NCBI GenBank assembly: GCA_964016885.1
Contig: OZ024740.1
Coordinates: 1,375,095 to 1,439,094 of the forward strand
Reading direction: 5' to 3'
Origin: Eledone cirrhosa
Lineage: Eukaryota > Mollusca > Cephalopoda > Octopoda > Eledonidae
DNA: 64,000 nucleotides
Shown: positions 32,101 to 47,499 of the stretch, one piece after another
How the letters are laid out: every line of letters starts with the position of its first letter
How positions within the stretch are numbered: the first letter of the stretch is position 1
The notes under the pieces: generated by a model
Seen by the model: only the letters and a program-made list of their open reading frames with translations
Database searches by the model: none
Told to the model about the DNA's origin: nothing
Position numbers and translations under genes: made by a program

Positions 32101-34400
32101 TGTCATGTGACATACAACAGGTGTACCCCTAGTTCTGTCCCCTATATCATGTGACATACAACAGGTGTACCCCTAGTCCTGTCCCCTATATCATGTGACA
32201 TACAACAGGTGTACCCCTAGTCCTGTCCCCTGTATCATGTGACATACAACAGGTGTACCCCTAGTCCTGTCCCCTGTATCATGTGACATACAAAAGGTGT
32301 ACCCCTAGTCCTGTCCCCTGTATCATGTGACATACAACAGGTGTACCCCTAGTCCTGTCACCTGTATCATGTGACATACAACAGGTGTACCCCTAGTCCT
32401 GTCCCCTGTATCATGTGACATACAACAGGTGTACCCCTAGTCCTGTCCCCTGTATCATGTGACATACAACAGGTGTACCCCTAGTCCTGTCCTCTGTGTC
32501 ATGTGACATACAACAGGTGTACCCCTAGTTCTGTCCCCTATATCATGTGACATACAACAGGTGTACCCCTAGTCCTGTCCCCTGTATCATATGACATACA
32601 ACAGGTGTACCCCTAGTCCTGTCCTCTGTGTCATGTGACATACAACATGTGTACCCCTAGTTCTGTCCCCTACATCACGTGGCATACAACAGGTGTACCC
32701 CTAGTTCTGTCCCCTGTATCATGTGACATACAACAGGTGTACCCCTAGTCCTGTCCCCTGTGTCATGTGACATGCAACAGGTGTACCCCTAGTTCTGTCC
32801 TCTATATCATGTGACATACAACAGGTGTACCCCTAGTTCTGTCCCCTGTATCATGTGACATACAACAGGTGTACCCCTAGTTCTGTCCCCTATATCATGT
32901 GACATACAACAGGTGTACCCCTAGTTCTGTCCCCTATATCATGTGACATACAACAGGTGTACCCCTAGTTCTGTCCCCTGTATCATGTGACATACAACAG
33001 GTGTACCCCTAGTTCTGTCCCCTATATCATGTGACATACAACAGGTGTACCCCAAGTCCTGTCCCCTGCGTCATGTGGCATACAACAGGTGTACCCCTAG
33101 TTCTGTCCTCTATATCATGTGACATACAACAGGTGTACCCCTAGTTCTGTCCCCTATATCATGTGACATACAACAGGTGTACCCCTAGTTCTGTCCCCTG
33201 TATCATGTGACATACAACAGGTGTACCCCTAGTCCTGTCCCCTGTGTCATGTGACATGCAACAGGTGTACCCCTAGTTCTGTCCTCTATATCATGTGACA
33301 TACAACAGGTGTACCCCTAGTTCTGTCCCCTGTATCATGTGACATACAACAGGTGTACCCCTAGTTCTGTCCCCTATATCATGTGACATACAACAGGTGT
33401 ACCCCTAGTTCTGTCCCCTATATCATGTGACATACAACAGGTGTACCCCTAGTTCTGTCCCCTGTATCATGTGACATACAACAGGTGTACCCCTAGTTCT
33501 GCCCCCTATATCATGTGACATACAACAGGTGTACCCCTAGTCCTGTCCCCTGTGTCATGTGACATACAACAGGTGTACCCCAAGTCCTGTCCCCTGTGTC
33601 ATGTGGCATACAACAGGTGTACCCCTAGTTCTGTACTCTATATCATGTGACATACAACAGGTGTACCCCTAGTTCTGTCCCCTGTATCATGTGACATACA
33701 ACAGGTGAACCCCTAGTTCTGTCCCCTATATCATGTGACATACAACAGGTGTACCCCTAGTTCTGTCCCCTATATCATGTGACATACAACAGGTGTACCC
33801 CTAGTTCTGTCCCCTGTATCATGTGACATACAACAGGTGTACCCCTAGTTCTGTCCCCTATATCATGTGACATACAACAGGTGTACCCCTAGTCCTGTCC
33901 CCTGTATCATGTGACATACAACAGGTGTACCCCTAGTCCTGTCCCCTGTATCATGTGACATACAACAGGTGTACCCCTAGTCCTGTCCTCTGTGTCATGT
34001 GACATACAACAGGTGTACCCCTAGTTCTGTCCCCTATATCATGTGACATACAACAGGTGTACCCTATATCATGTGACATACAACAGGTGTACCCCTAGTC
34101 CTGTCCCCTGTATCATGTGACATACAACAGGTGTACCCCTAGTCCTGTCCCCTGTATCATGTGACATACAACAGGTGTACCCCTAGTCCTGTCCCCTGTA
34201 TCATGTGACATACAACAGGTGTACCCCTAGTCCTGTCCCCTGTATCATGTGACATACAACAGGTGTACCCCTAGTCCTGTCCCCTGTATCATGTGACATA
34301 CAACAGGTGTACCCCTAGTCCTGTCTCCTGTATCATGTGACATACAACAGGTGTACCCCTAGTCCTGTCCCCTGTATCATGTGACATACAACAGGTGTAC
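26150..34400. repeat. Blocks with 1276-bp and 4620-bp offsets
   Basis: The variant AGTCTTGTCC occurs at 26191, 27467 and 32087, and CATACAAAAGG at about 26391, 27667 and 32287. The offsets are 1276 (29 units) and 4620 (105 units). CTGTACTCTA at 29011/33631 also fits 4620. So a 1.28-kb block was duplicated, and then a 4.6-kb block containing it was duplicated. Confidence 0.8.
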
Positions 34401-37400
34401 CCCTAGTCCTGTCCTCTGTGTCATGTGACATACAACAGGTGTACCCCTAGTTCTGTCCCCTGTATCATGTGACATACAACAGGTGTACCCCTAGTTCTGT
34501 CCCCTATATCATGTGACATACAACAGGTGTACCCCTAGTTCTGTCCCCTATATCATGTGACATACAACAGGTGTACCCCTAGTTCTGTCCCCTGTATCAT
34601 GTGACATACAACAGGTGTACCCCTAGTTCTGTCCCTTGTATCATGTGACATACAACAGGTGTACCCCTAGTCCTGTCCCCTGTGTCATGTGACATGCAAC
34701 AGGTGTACCCCTAGTTCTGTCCTCTATATCATGTGACATACAACAGGTGTACCCCTAGTTCTGTCCCCTGTATCATGTGACATACAACAGGTGTACCCCT
34801 AGTTCTGTCCCCTATATCATGTGACATACAACAGGTGTACCCCTAGTTCTGTCCCCTATATCATGTGACATACAACAGGTGTACCCCTAGTCCTGTCCCC
34901 TGTGTCATGTGACATACAACAGGTGTACCCCAAGTCCTGTCCCCTGTGTCATGTGGCATACAACAGGTGTACCCCTAGTCCTGTCCCCTGTGTCATGTGA
35001 CATACAACAGGTGTACCCCAAGTCCTGTCCCCTGTGTCATGTGGCACACAACAGGTGTACCCCTAGTTCTGTCCTCTATATCATGTGACATACAACAGGT
35101 GTACCCCTAGTTCTGTCCCCTGTATCATGTGACATACAACAGGTGTACCCCTAGTTCTGTCCCCTATATCATGTGACATACAACAGGTGTACCCCTAGTT
35201 CTGTCCCCTATATCATGTGACATACAACAGGTGTACCCCTAGTTCTGTCCCCTGTATCATGTGACATACAACAGGTGTAAGCCTAGTTCTGTCCCCTATA
35301 TCATGTGACATACAACAGGTGTACCCCTAGTCCTGTCCCCTGTGTCATGTGACATACAACAGGTGTACCCCAAGTCCCGTCCCCTGTGTCATGTGGCATA
35401 CAACAGGTGTACCCCTAGTTCTGTCCCCTATATCATGTGACATACAACAGGTGTACCCCTAGTTCTGTCCCCTATATCATGTGACATACAACAGGTGTAC
35501 CCCTAGTTCTGTCCCCTGTATCATGTGACATACAACAGGTGTACCCCTAGTTCTGTCCCCTGTGTCATGTGACATACAACAGGTGTACCCCTAGTCCTGT
35601 CCCCTGTGTCATGTGACATACAACAGGTGTACCCCTAGTCCTGTCCCCTGTGTCATGTGACATGCAACAGGTGTACCCCTAGTTCTGTCCTCTATATCAT
35701 GTGACATACAACAGGTGTACCCCTAGTTCTGTCCCCTGTATCATGTGACATACAACAGGTGTACCCCTAGTTCTGTCCCCTATATCATGTGACATACAAC
35801 AGGTGTACCCCTAGTTCTGTCCCCTATATCATGTGACATACAACAGGTGTACCCCAGGTTCTGTCCCCTGTATCATGTGACATACAACAGGTGTACCCCT
35901 AGTTCTGTCCCCTATATCATGTGACATACAACAGGTGTACCCCTAGTCCTGTCCCCTGTGTCATGTGGCATACAACAGGTGTACCCCTAGTTCTGTCCTC
36001 TATATCATGTGACATACAACAGGTGTACCCCTAGTTCTGTCCCCTGTATCATGTGATATACAATAGGTGTACCCCTAGTCCTGTCCCCTGTATCATGTGA
36101 CATACAACAGGTGTACCCCTAGTTCTGTCCTCTATATCATGTGACATACAACAGGTGTACCCCTAGTTCTGTCCCCTGTGTCATGTGACATACAACAGGT
36201 GTACCCCAAGTCCTGTCCCCTGTGTCATGTGGCATACAACAGGTGTACCCCTAGTTCTGTCCCCTATATCATGTGACATACAACAGGTGTACCCCTAGTT
36301 CTGTCCCCTGTATCATGTGACATACAACAGGTGTACCCCTAGTCCTGTCCTCTGTGTCATGTGACATACAACAGGTGTACCCCTAGTTCTGTCCCCTATA
36401 TCACGTGACATACAACAGGTGTACCCCTAGTTCTGTCCCCTATATCACGTGACATACAACAGGTGTACCCCTAGTTCTGTCCCCTATATCATGTGACATA
36501 CAACAGGTGTACCCCTAGTTCTGTCCCCTATATCACGTGACATACAACAGGTGTACCCCTAGTTCTGTCCCCTATATCATGTGACATACAACAGGTGTAC
36601 CCCTAGTTCTGTCCCCTGTATCATGTGACATACAACAGGTGTACCCCTAGTTCTGTCCTCTATATCATGTGACATACAACAGGTGTACCCCTAGTCCTGT
36701 CCCCTGTGTCATGTGGCATACAACAGGTGTACCCCTAGTTCTGTCCCCTATATCATGTGACATACAACAGATGTACCCCTAGTCCTGTCCCCTATATCAT
36801 GTGACATACAACAGGTGTACCCCTATATCATGTGACATACAACATGTGTACCCCTAGTCCTGTCCCCTATATCATGTGACATACAACAGGTGTACCTCTA
36901 GTTCTGTCTCCTATATCATGTGACATACAACAGGTGTACCCCTAGTCCTGTCCCCTGTGTCATGTGACATACAACAGGTGTACCCCAACTCCTGTCCCCT
37001 GTGTCATGTGGCATACAACAGGTGTACCCCTAGTTCTGTCCTCTATATCATGTGACATACAACAGGTGTACCCCTAGTTCTGTCCCCTGTATCATGTGAC
37101 ATACAACAGGTGTACCCCTAGTTCTGTCCCCTATATCATGTGACATACAACAGGTGTACCCCTAGTTCTGTCCCCTATATCATGTGACATACAACAGGTG
37201 TACCCCTAGTTCTGTCCCCTGTATCATGTGACATACAACAGGTGTACCCCTAGTTCTGTCCCCTATATCATGTGACATACAACAGGTGTACCCCTAGTCC
37301 TGTCCCCTGTGTCATGTGACATACAACAGGTGTAACCTAATCCTGTCCCCTGTGTCATGTGACATACAACAGGTGTACCCCTAGTCCTGTCCCCTATATC

Positions 37401-40400
37401 ATGTGACATACAACAGGTGTACCCCTAGTTCTGTCCCCTGTCTCATGTGACATACAACAGGTGTACCCCTAGTTCTGTCCCCTGTGTCATGTGACATACA
37501 ACAGGTGTAACCCTAATCCTGTCCCCTGTGTCATGTGACATACAACAGGTGTACCCCTAGTTCTGTCCCCTGTGTCATGTGACATACAACAGGTGTAACC
37601 CTAATCCTGTCCCCTGTGTCATGTGACATACAACAGGTGTACCCCTAGATCTGTCCTCTGTGTCATGTGACATACAACAGGTGTACCCTAGTCCTGTCCT
37701 CTGTGTCATGTGACATACAACAGGTATACCCCTAGTTCTGTCCCCTATATCATGTGACATACAACAGGTGTAACCCTAGTCCTGTCCCCTGTGTCATGTG
37801 ACATACAACAGGTGTACCCCTAGTTCTGTCCCCTATATTATGTGACATACAACAGGTGTACCCCTAGTCCTGTCCCCTATATCATGACCTACAACAGGTG
37901 TACCCCTAGTTCTGTCCCCTATATCATGACCTGCAACAGGTGTACCCCTAGTTCTGTCCCCTGTATCATGTGACATACAACAGGTGTACCCCTAGTTCTG
38001 TCCCCTATATCATGTGACATACAACAGGTGTACCCCTAGTCCTGTCCCCTGTATCATGTGACATACAACAGGTGTACCCCTAGTCCTGTCCCCTGTATCA
38101 TGTGACATACAACAGGTGTACCCCTAGTCCTGTCCCCTGTATCATGTGACATACAACAGGTGTACCCCTAGTCTTGTCCTCTGTGTCATGTGACATACAA
38201 CAGGTGTACCCCTAGTTCTGTCCCCAATATCATGTGACATACAACAGGTGTACCCCTAGTCCTGTCCCCTATATCATGTGACATACAACAGGTGTACCCC
38301 TAGTCCTGTCCCCTGTATCATGTGACAGACAACAGGTGTACCCCTAGTCCTGTCCCCTGTATTATGTGACATACAACAGGTGTACCCCTAGTCCTGTCCC
38401 CTGTATCATGTGACATACAACAGGTGTACCCCTAGTCCTGTCCCCTGTATCATGTGACATACAACAGGTGTACCCCTAGTCCTGTCCCCTGTATCATGTG
38501 ACATACAACAGGTGTACCCCTAGTCCTGTCCTCTGTGTCTTGTGACATACAACAGGTGTACCCCTAGTTCTGTCCCCTATATCATGTGACATACAACAGG
38601 TGTACCCCTAGTCCTGTCCCCTGTATCATATGACATACAACAGGTGTACCCCTAGTCCTGTCCTCTGTGTCATGTGACATACAACATGTGTACCCCTAGT
38701 TCTGTCCCCTACATCACGTGACATACAACAGGTGTACCCCTAGTTCTGTCCCCTGTATCATGTGACATACAACAGGTGTACCCCTAGTCCTGTCCCCTGT
38801 GTCTTGTGACATGCAACAGGTGTACCCCTAGTTCTGTCCTCTATATCATGTGACATACAACAGGTGTACCCCTAGTTCTGTCCCCTGTATCATGTGACAT
38901 ACAACAGGTGTACCCCTAGTTCTGTCCCCTATATCATGTGACATACAACAGGTGTACCCCTAGTTCTGTCCCCTATAACATGTGACATACAACAGGTGTA
39001 CCCCTAGTTCTGTCCCCTGTATCATGTGACATACAACAGGTGTACCCCTAGTTCTGTCCCCTATATCATGTGACATACAACAGGTGTACTCCAAGTCCTG
39101 TCCCCTGTGTCATGTGGCATACAACAGGTGTACCCCTAGTTCTGTCCCCTATATCATGTGACATACAACAGGTGTACCCCTAGTCCTGTCCCCTGTATCA
39201 TGTGACATACAACAGGTGTACCCCTAGTTCTGTCCCCTATATCATGTGACATACAACAGGTGTACCCCTAGTCCTGTCCCCTGTATCATGTGACATACAA
39301 CAGGTGTACCCCTAGTCCTGTCCCCTGTATCATGTGACATACAACAGGTGTACCCCTAGTCCTGTCCTCTGTGTCATGTGACATACAACAGGTGTACCCC
39401 TAGTTCTGTCCCCTATATCATGTGACATACAACAGGTGTACCCTATATCATGTGACATACAACAGGTGTACCCCTAGTCCTGTCCCCTGTATCATGTGAC
39501 ATACAACAGGTGTACCCCTAGTCCTGTCCCCTGTATCATGTGACATACAACAGGTGTACCCCTAGTCCTGTCCCCTGTATCATGTGACATACAACAGGTG
39601 TACCCCTAGTCCTGTCCCCTGTATCATGTGACATACAACAGGTGTACCCCTAGTCCTGTCCCCTGTATCATGTGACATACAACAGGTGTACCCCTAGTCC
39701 TGTCTCCTGTATCATGTGACATACAACAGGTGTACCCCTAGTCCTGTCCCCTGTATCATGTGACATACAACAGGTGTACCCCTAGTCCTGTCCTCTGTGT
39801 CATGTGACATACAACAGGTGTACCCCTAGTTCTGTCCCCTGTATCATGTGACATACAACAGGTGTACCCCTAGTTCTGTCCCCTATATCATGTGACATAC
39901 AACAGGTGTACCCCTAGTTCTGTCCCCTATATCATGTGACATACAACAGGTGTACCCCTGGTTCTGTCCCCTGTATCATGTGACATACAACAGGTGTACC
40001 CCTAGTTCTGTCCCTTGTATCATGTGACATACAACAGGTGTACCCCTAGTCCTGTCCCCTGTGTCATGTGACATGCAACAGGTGTACCCCTAGTTCTGTC
40101 CTCTATATCATGTGACATACAACAGGTGTACCCCTAGTTCTGTCCCCTGTATCATGTGACATACAACAGGTGTACCCCTAGTTCTGTCCCCTATATCATG
40201 TGACATACAACAGGTGTACCCCTAGTTCTGTCCCCTATATCATGTGACATACAACAGGTGTACCCCTAGTCCTGTCCCCTGTGTCATGTGACATACAACA
40301 GGTGTACCCCAAGTCCTGTCCCCTGTGTCATGTGGCATACAACAGGTGTACCCCTAGTCCTGTCCCCTGTGTCATGTGACATACAACAGGTGTACCCCAA

Positions 40401-43400
40401 GTCCTGTCCCCTGTGTCATGTGGCACACAACAGGTGTACCCCTAGTTCTGTCCTCTATATCATGTGACATACAACAGGTGTACCCCTAGTTCTGTCCCCT
40501 GTATCATGTGACATACAACAGGTGTACCCCTAGTTCTGTCCCCTATATCATGTGACATACAACAGGTGTACCCCTAGTTCTGTCCCCTATATCATGTGAC
40601 ATACAACAGGTGTACCCCTAGTTCTGTCCCCTGTATCATGTGACATACAACAGGTGTACCCCTAGTTCTGTCCCCTATATCATGTGACATACAACAGGTG
40701 TACCCCTAGTCCTGTCCCCTGTGTCATGTGACATACAACAGGTGTACCCCAAGTCCTGTCCCCTGTGTCATGTGGCATACAACAGGTGTACCCCTAGTTC
40801 TGTCCCCTATATCATGTGACATACAACAGGTGTACCCCTAGTTCTGTCCCCTATATCATGTGACATACAACAGGTGTACCCCTAGTTCTGTCCCCTGTAT
40901 CATGTGACATACAACAGGTGTACCCCTAGTTCTGTCCCCTGTGTCATGTGACATACAACAGGTGTACCCCTAGTCCTGTCCCCTGTGTCATGTGACATAC
41001 AACAGGTGTACCCCTAGTCCTGTCCCCTGTGTCATGTGACATGCAACAGGTGTACCCCTAGTTCTGTCCTCTATATCATGTGACATACAACAGGTGTACC
41101 CCTAGTTCTGTCCCCTGTATCATGTGACATACAACAGGTGTACCCCTAGTTCTGTCCCCTATATCATGTGACATACAACAGGTGTACCCCTAGTTCTGTC
41201 CCCTATATCATGTGACATACAACAGGTGTACCCCAGGTTCTGTCCCCTGTATCATGTGACATACAACAGGTGTACCCCTAGTTCTGTCCCCTATATCATG
41301 TGACATACAACAGGTGTACCCCTAGTCCTGTCCCCTGTGTCATGTGGCATACAACAGGTGTACCCCTAGTTCTGTCCTCTATATCATGTGACATACAACA
41401 GGTGTACCCCTAGTTCTGTCCCCTGTATCATGTGACATACAATAGGTGTACCCCTAGTCCTGTCCCCTGTATCATGTGACATACAACAGGTGTACCCCTA
41501 GTTCTGTCCTCTATATCATGTGACATACAACAGGTGTACCCCTAGTTCTGTCCCCTGTGTCATGTGACATACAACAGGTGTACCCCAAGTCCTGTCCCCT
41601 GTGTCAGGTGGCATACAACAGGTGTACCCCTAGTTCTGTCCCCTATATCATGTGACATACAACAGGTGTACCCCTAGTTCTGTCCCCTGTATCATGTGAC
41701 ATACAACAGGTGTACCCCTAGTCCTGTCCTCTGTGTCATGTGACATACAACAGGTGTACCCCTAGTTCTGTCCCCTATATCACGTGACATACAACAGGTG
41801 TACCCCTAGTTCTGTCCCCTATATCACGTGACATACAACAGGTGTACCCCTAGTTCTGTCCCCTATATCATGTGACATACAACAGGTGTACCCCTAGTTC
41901 TGTCCCCTATATCACGTGACATACAACAGGTGTACCCCTAGTTCTGTCCCCTATATCATGTGACATACAACAGGTGTACCCCTAGTTCTGTCCCCTGTAT
42001 CATGTGACATACAACAGGTGTACCCCTAGTTCTGTCCTCTATATCATGTGACATACAACAGGTGTACCCCTAGTCCTGTCCCCTGTGTCATGTGGCATAC
42101 AACAGGTGTACCCCTAGTTCTGTCCCCTATATCATGTGACATACAACAGATGTACCCCTAGTCCTGTCCCCTATATCATGTGACATACAACAGGTGTACC
42201 CCTATATCATGTGACATACAACATGTGTACCCCTAGTCCTGTCCCCTATATCATGTGACATACAACAGGTGTACCTCTAGTTCTGTCTCCTATATCATGT
42301 GACATACAACAGGTGTACCCCTAGTCCTGTCCCCTGTGTCATGTGACATACAACAGGTGTACCCCAACTCCTGTCCCCTGTGTCATGTGGCATACAACAG
42401 GTGTACCCCTAGTTCTGTCCTCTATATCATGTGACATACAACAGGTGTACCCCTAGTTCTGTCCCCTGTATCATGTGACATACAACAGGTGTACCCCTAG
42501 TTCTGTCCCCTATATCATGTGACATACAACAGGTGTACCCCTAGTTCTGTCCACTATATCATGTGACATACAACAGGTGTACCCCTAGTTCTGTCCCCTG
42601 TATCATGTGACATACAACAGGTGTACCCCTAGTTCTGTCCCCTATATCATGTGACATACAACAGGTGTACCCCTAGTCCTGTCCCCTGTGTCATGTGACA
42701 TACAACAGGTGTAACCTAATCCTGTCCCCTGTGTCATGTGACATACAACAGGTATACCCCTAGTCCTGTCCCCTATATCATGTGACATACAACAGGTGTA
42801 CCCCTAGTTCTGTCCCCTGTCTCATGTGACATACAACAGGTGTACCCCTAGTTCTGTCCCCTGTGTCATGTGACATACAACAGGTGTAACCCTAATCCTG
42901 TCCCCTGTGTCATGTGACATACAACAGGTGTACCCCTAGTTCTGTCCCCTGTGTCATGTGACATACAACAGGTGTAACCCTAATCCTGTCCCCTGTGTCA
43001 TGTGACATACAACAGGTGTACCCCTAGATCTGTCCTCTGTGTCATGTGACATACAACAGGTGTACCCTAGTCCTGTCCTCTGTGTCATGTGACATACAAC
43101 AGGTATACCCCTAGTTCTGTCCCCTATATCATGTGACATACAACAGGTGTAACCCTAGTCCTGTCCCCTGTGTCATGTGACATACAACAGGTGTACCCCT
43201 AGTTCTGTCCCCTATATTATGTGACATACAACAGGTGTACCCCTAGTCCTGTCCCCTATATCATGACCTACAACAGGTGTACCCCTAGTTCTGTCCCCTA
43301 TATCATGACCTGCAACAGGTGTACCCCTAGTTCTGTCCCCTGTATCATGTGACATACAACAGGTGTACCCCTAGTTCTGTCCCCTATATCATGTGACATA

Positions 43401-44559
43401 CAACAGGTGTACCCCTAGTCCTGTCCCCTGTATCATGTGACATACAACAGGTGTACCCCTAGTCCTGTCCCCTGTATCATGTGACATACAACAGGTGTAC
43501 CCCTAGTCCTGTCCCCTGTATCATGTGACATACAACAGGTGTACCCCTAGTCTTGTCCTCTGTGTCATGTGACATACAACAGGTGTACCCCTAGTTCTGT
43601 CCCCAATATCATGTGACATACAACAGGTGTACCCCTAGTCCTGTCCCCTATATCATGTGACATACAACAGGTGTACCCCTAGTCCTGTCCCCTGTATCAT
43701 GTGACAGACAACAGGTGTACCCCTAGTCCTGTCCCCTGTATCATGTGACATACAACAGGTGTACCCCTAGTCCTGTCCCCTGTATCATGTGACATACAAC
43801 AGGTGTACCCCTAGTCCTGTCCCCTGTATCATGTGACATACAACAGGTGTACCCCTAGTCCTGTCCCCTGTATCATGTGACATACAACAGGTGTACCCCT
43901 AGTCCTGTCCTCTGTGTCTTGTGACATACAACAGGTGTACCCCTAGTTCTGTCCCCTATATCATGTGACATACAACAGGTGTACCCCTAGTCCTGTCCCC
44001 TGTATCATATGACATACAACAGGTGTACCCCTAGTCCTGTCCTCTGTGTCATGTGACATACAACATGTGTACCCCTAGTTCTGTCCCCTACATCACGTGA
44101 CATACAACAGGTGTACCCCTAGTTCTGTCCCCTGTATCATGTGACATACAACAGGTGTACCCCTAGTCCTGTCCCCTGTGTCTTGTGACATGCAACAGGT
44201 GTACCCCTAGTTCTGTCCTCTATATCAAGTGACATACAACAGGTGTACCCCTAGTTCTGTCCCCTGTATCATGTGACATACAACAGGTGTACCCCTAGTT
44301 CTGTCCCCTATATCATGTGACATACAACAGGTGTACCCCTAGTTCTGTCCCCTATAACATGTGACATACAACAGGTGTACCCCTAGTTCTGTCCCCTGTA
44401 TCATGTGACATACAACAGGTGTACCCCTAGTTCTGTCCCCTATATCATGTGACATACAACAGGTGTACTCCAAGTCCTGTCCCCTGTGTCATGTGGCATA
44501 CAACAGGTGTACCCCTAGTTCTGTCCCCTATATCATGTGACATACAACAGGTGTACCCC
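33801..44559. repeat. Adjacent 5379-bp block duplication
   Basis: Copies at about 33801-39180 and 39181-44559. Markers at offset 5379 include a shortened unit (34062/39441), the unit lacking CTAGTYCTGTC (36821/42200), CCCCAACTCCTG (about 36981/42360), CATGACCTGCAACAGG (about 37925/43304) and CCCTATAACATG (38972/44351). Identity is very high by eye. A few private changes exist, such as TATTATGTG near 38361 and TCAGGTGG near 41603. The copies diverge in pattern from 39180 and 44559 on. Confidence 0.85.
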
Positions 44560-47499
44560 TAGTTCTGTCCCCTATATCATGTGACATACAACAGGTGTAC
44601 CCCTAGTTCTGTCCCCTGTATCATGTGACATACAACAGGTGTACCCCTAGTCCTGTCCCCTGTGTCATGTGACATGCAACAGGTGTACCCCTAGTTCTGT
44701 CCTCTATATCATGTGACATACAACAGGTGTACCCCTAGTTCTGTCCCCTGTATCATGTGACATACAACAGGTGTACCCCTAGTTCTGTCCCCTATATCAT
44801 GTGACATACAACAGGTGTACCCCTAGTTCTGTCCCCTATATCATGTGACATACAACAGGTGTACCCCTAGTTCTGTCCCCTGTATCATGTGACATACAAC
44901 AGGTGTACCCCTAGTTCTGTCCCCTATATCATGTGACATACAACAGGTGTACCCCTAGTCCTGTCCCCTGTGTCATGTGACATACAACAGGTGTACCCCA
45001 AGTCCTGTCCCCTGTGTCATGTGGCATACAACAGGTGTACCCCTAGTTCTGTCCTCTATATCATGTGACATACAACAGGTGTACCCCTGGTTCTGTCCCC
45101 TGTATCATGTGACATACAACAGGTGAACCCCTAGTTCTGTCCCCTATATCATGTGACATACAACAGGTGTACCCCTAGTTCTGTCCCCTATATCATGTGA
45201 CATACAACAGGTGTACCCCTAGTTCTGTCCCCTGTATCATGTGACATACAACAGGTGTACCCCTAGTTCTGTCCCCTATATCATGTGACATACAACAGGT
45301 GTACCCCTAGTCCTGTCCCCTGTATCATGTGACATACAACAGGTGTACCCCTAGTCCTGTCCCCTGTATCATGTGACATACAACAGGTGTACCCCTAGTC
45401 CTGTCCTCTGTGTCATGTGACATACAACAGGTGTACCCCTAGTTCTGTCCCCTATATCATGTGACATACAACAGGTGTACCCCTAGTCCTGTCCCCTATA
45501 TCATGTGACATACAACAGGTGTACCCCTAGTCCTGTCCCCTGTATCATGTGACATACAACAGGTGTACCCCTAGTCCTGTCCCCTGTATCATGTGACATA
45601 CAACAGGTGTACCCCTAGTCCTGTCCCCTGTATCATGTGACATACAACAGGTGTACCCCTAGTCCTGTCCCCTGTATCATGTGACATACAACAGGTGTAC
45701 CCCTAGTCCTGTCCCCTGTATCATGTGACATACAACAGGTGTACCCCTAGTCCTGTCCCCTGTATCATGTGACATACAACAGGTGTACCCCTAGTCCTGT
45801 CCCCTGTATCATGTGACATACAACAGGTGTACCCCTAGTTCTGTCCCCTATATCATGTGACATACAACAGGTGTACCCCTAGTCCTGTCCCCTGTATCAT
45901 ATGACATACAACAGGTGTACCCCTAGTCCTGTCCTCTGTGTCATGTGACATACAACATGTGTACCCCTAGTTCTGTCCCCTATATCACGTGACATACAAC
46001 AGGTGTACCCCTAGTTCTGTCCCCTGTACCATGTGACATACAACAGGTGTACCCCTAGTCCTGTCCCCTGTGTCATGTGACATGCAACAGGTGTACCCCT
46101 AGTTCTGTCCTCTATATCATGTGACATACAACAGGTGTACCCCTAGTTCTGTCCCCTGTATCATGTGACATACAACAGGTGTACCCCTAGTTCTGTCCCC
46201 TATATCATGTGACATACAACAGGTGTACCCCTAGTTCTGTCCCCTATATCATGTGACATACAACAGGTGTACCCCTAGTTCTGTCCCCTGTATCATGTGA
46301 CATACAACAGGTGTACCCCTAGTTCTGTCCCCTATATCATGTGACATACAACAGGTGTACCCCAAGTCCTGTCCCCTGTGTCATGTGGCATACAACAGGT
46401 GTACCCCTAGTTCTGTCCCCTATATCATGTGACATACAACAGGTGTACCCCTAGTTCTGTCCCCTATATCATGTGACATACAACAGGTGTACCCCTAGTT
46501 CTGTCCCCTGTATCATGTGACATACAACAGGTGTACCCCTAGTCCTGTCCCCTGTGTCATGTGACATGCAACAGGTGTACCCCTAGTTCTGTCCTCTATA
46601 TCATGTGACATACAACAGGTGTACCCCTAGTTCTGTCCCCTGTATCATGTGACATACAACAGGTGTACCCCTAGTTCTGTCCCCTATATCATGTGACATA
46701 CAACAGGTGTACCCCTAGTTCTGTCCCCTATATCATGTGACATACAACAGGTGTACCCCTAGTCCTGTCCCCTGTGTCATGTGACATACAACAGGTGTAC
46801 CCCAAGTCCTGTCCCCTGTGTCATGTGGCATACAACAGGTGTACCCCTAGTTCTGTCCTCTATATCATGTGACATACAACAGGTGTACCCCTAGTTCTGT
46901 CCCCTGTATCATGTGACATACAACAGGTGTACCCCTAGTTCTGTCCCCTATATCATGTGACATACAACAGGTGTACCCCTAGTTCTGTCCCCTATATCAT
47001 GTGACATACAACAGGTGTACCCCTAGTTCTGTCCCCTGTATCATGTGACATACAACAGGTGTACCCCTAGTTCTGTCCCCTATATCATGTGACATACAAC
47101 AGGTGTACCCCTAGTCCTGTCCCCTGTGTCATGTGACATACAACAGGTGTACCCCAAGTCCTGTCCCCTGTGTCATGTGGCATACAACAGGTGTACCCCT
47201 AGTTCTGTCCCCTATATCATGTGACATACAACAGGTGTACCCCTAGTTCTGTCCCCTATATCATGTGACATACAACAGGTGTACCCCTAGTTCTGTCCCC
47301 TGTATCATGTGACATACAACATGTGTATCCCTAGTTCTGTCCCCTGTGTCATGTGACATACAACAGGTGTACCCCTAGTCCTGTCCCCTGTGTCATGTGA
47401 CATACAACAGGTGTACCCCTAGTCCTGTCCCCTATATCATGTGACATACAATAGGTGTACTCCTAGTCCTGTCCCCTATATCATGACATACAACAGGTG

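Noticed and set aside
22877..43139. Recurrent 61-residue minus-strand frames starting MSHDIGDRTRG in the satellite
   Set aside because: They arise because three 44-bp units make 132 bp. They repeat only where the unit variants happen to avoid stops, and there is no start context, splice signal or conserved length.
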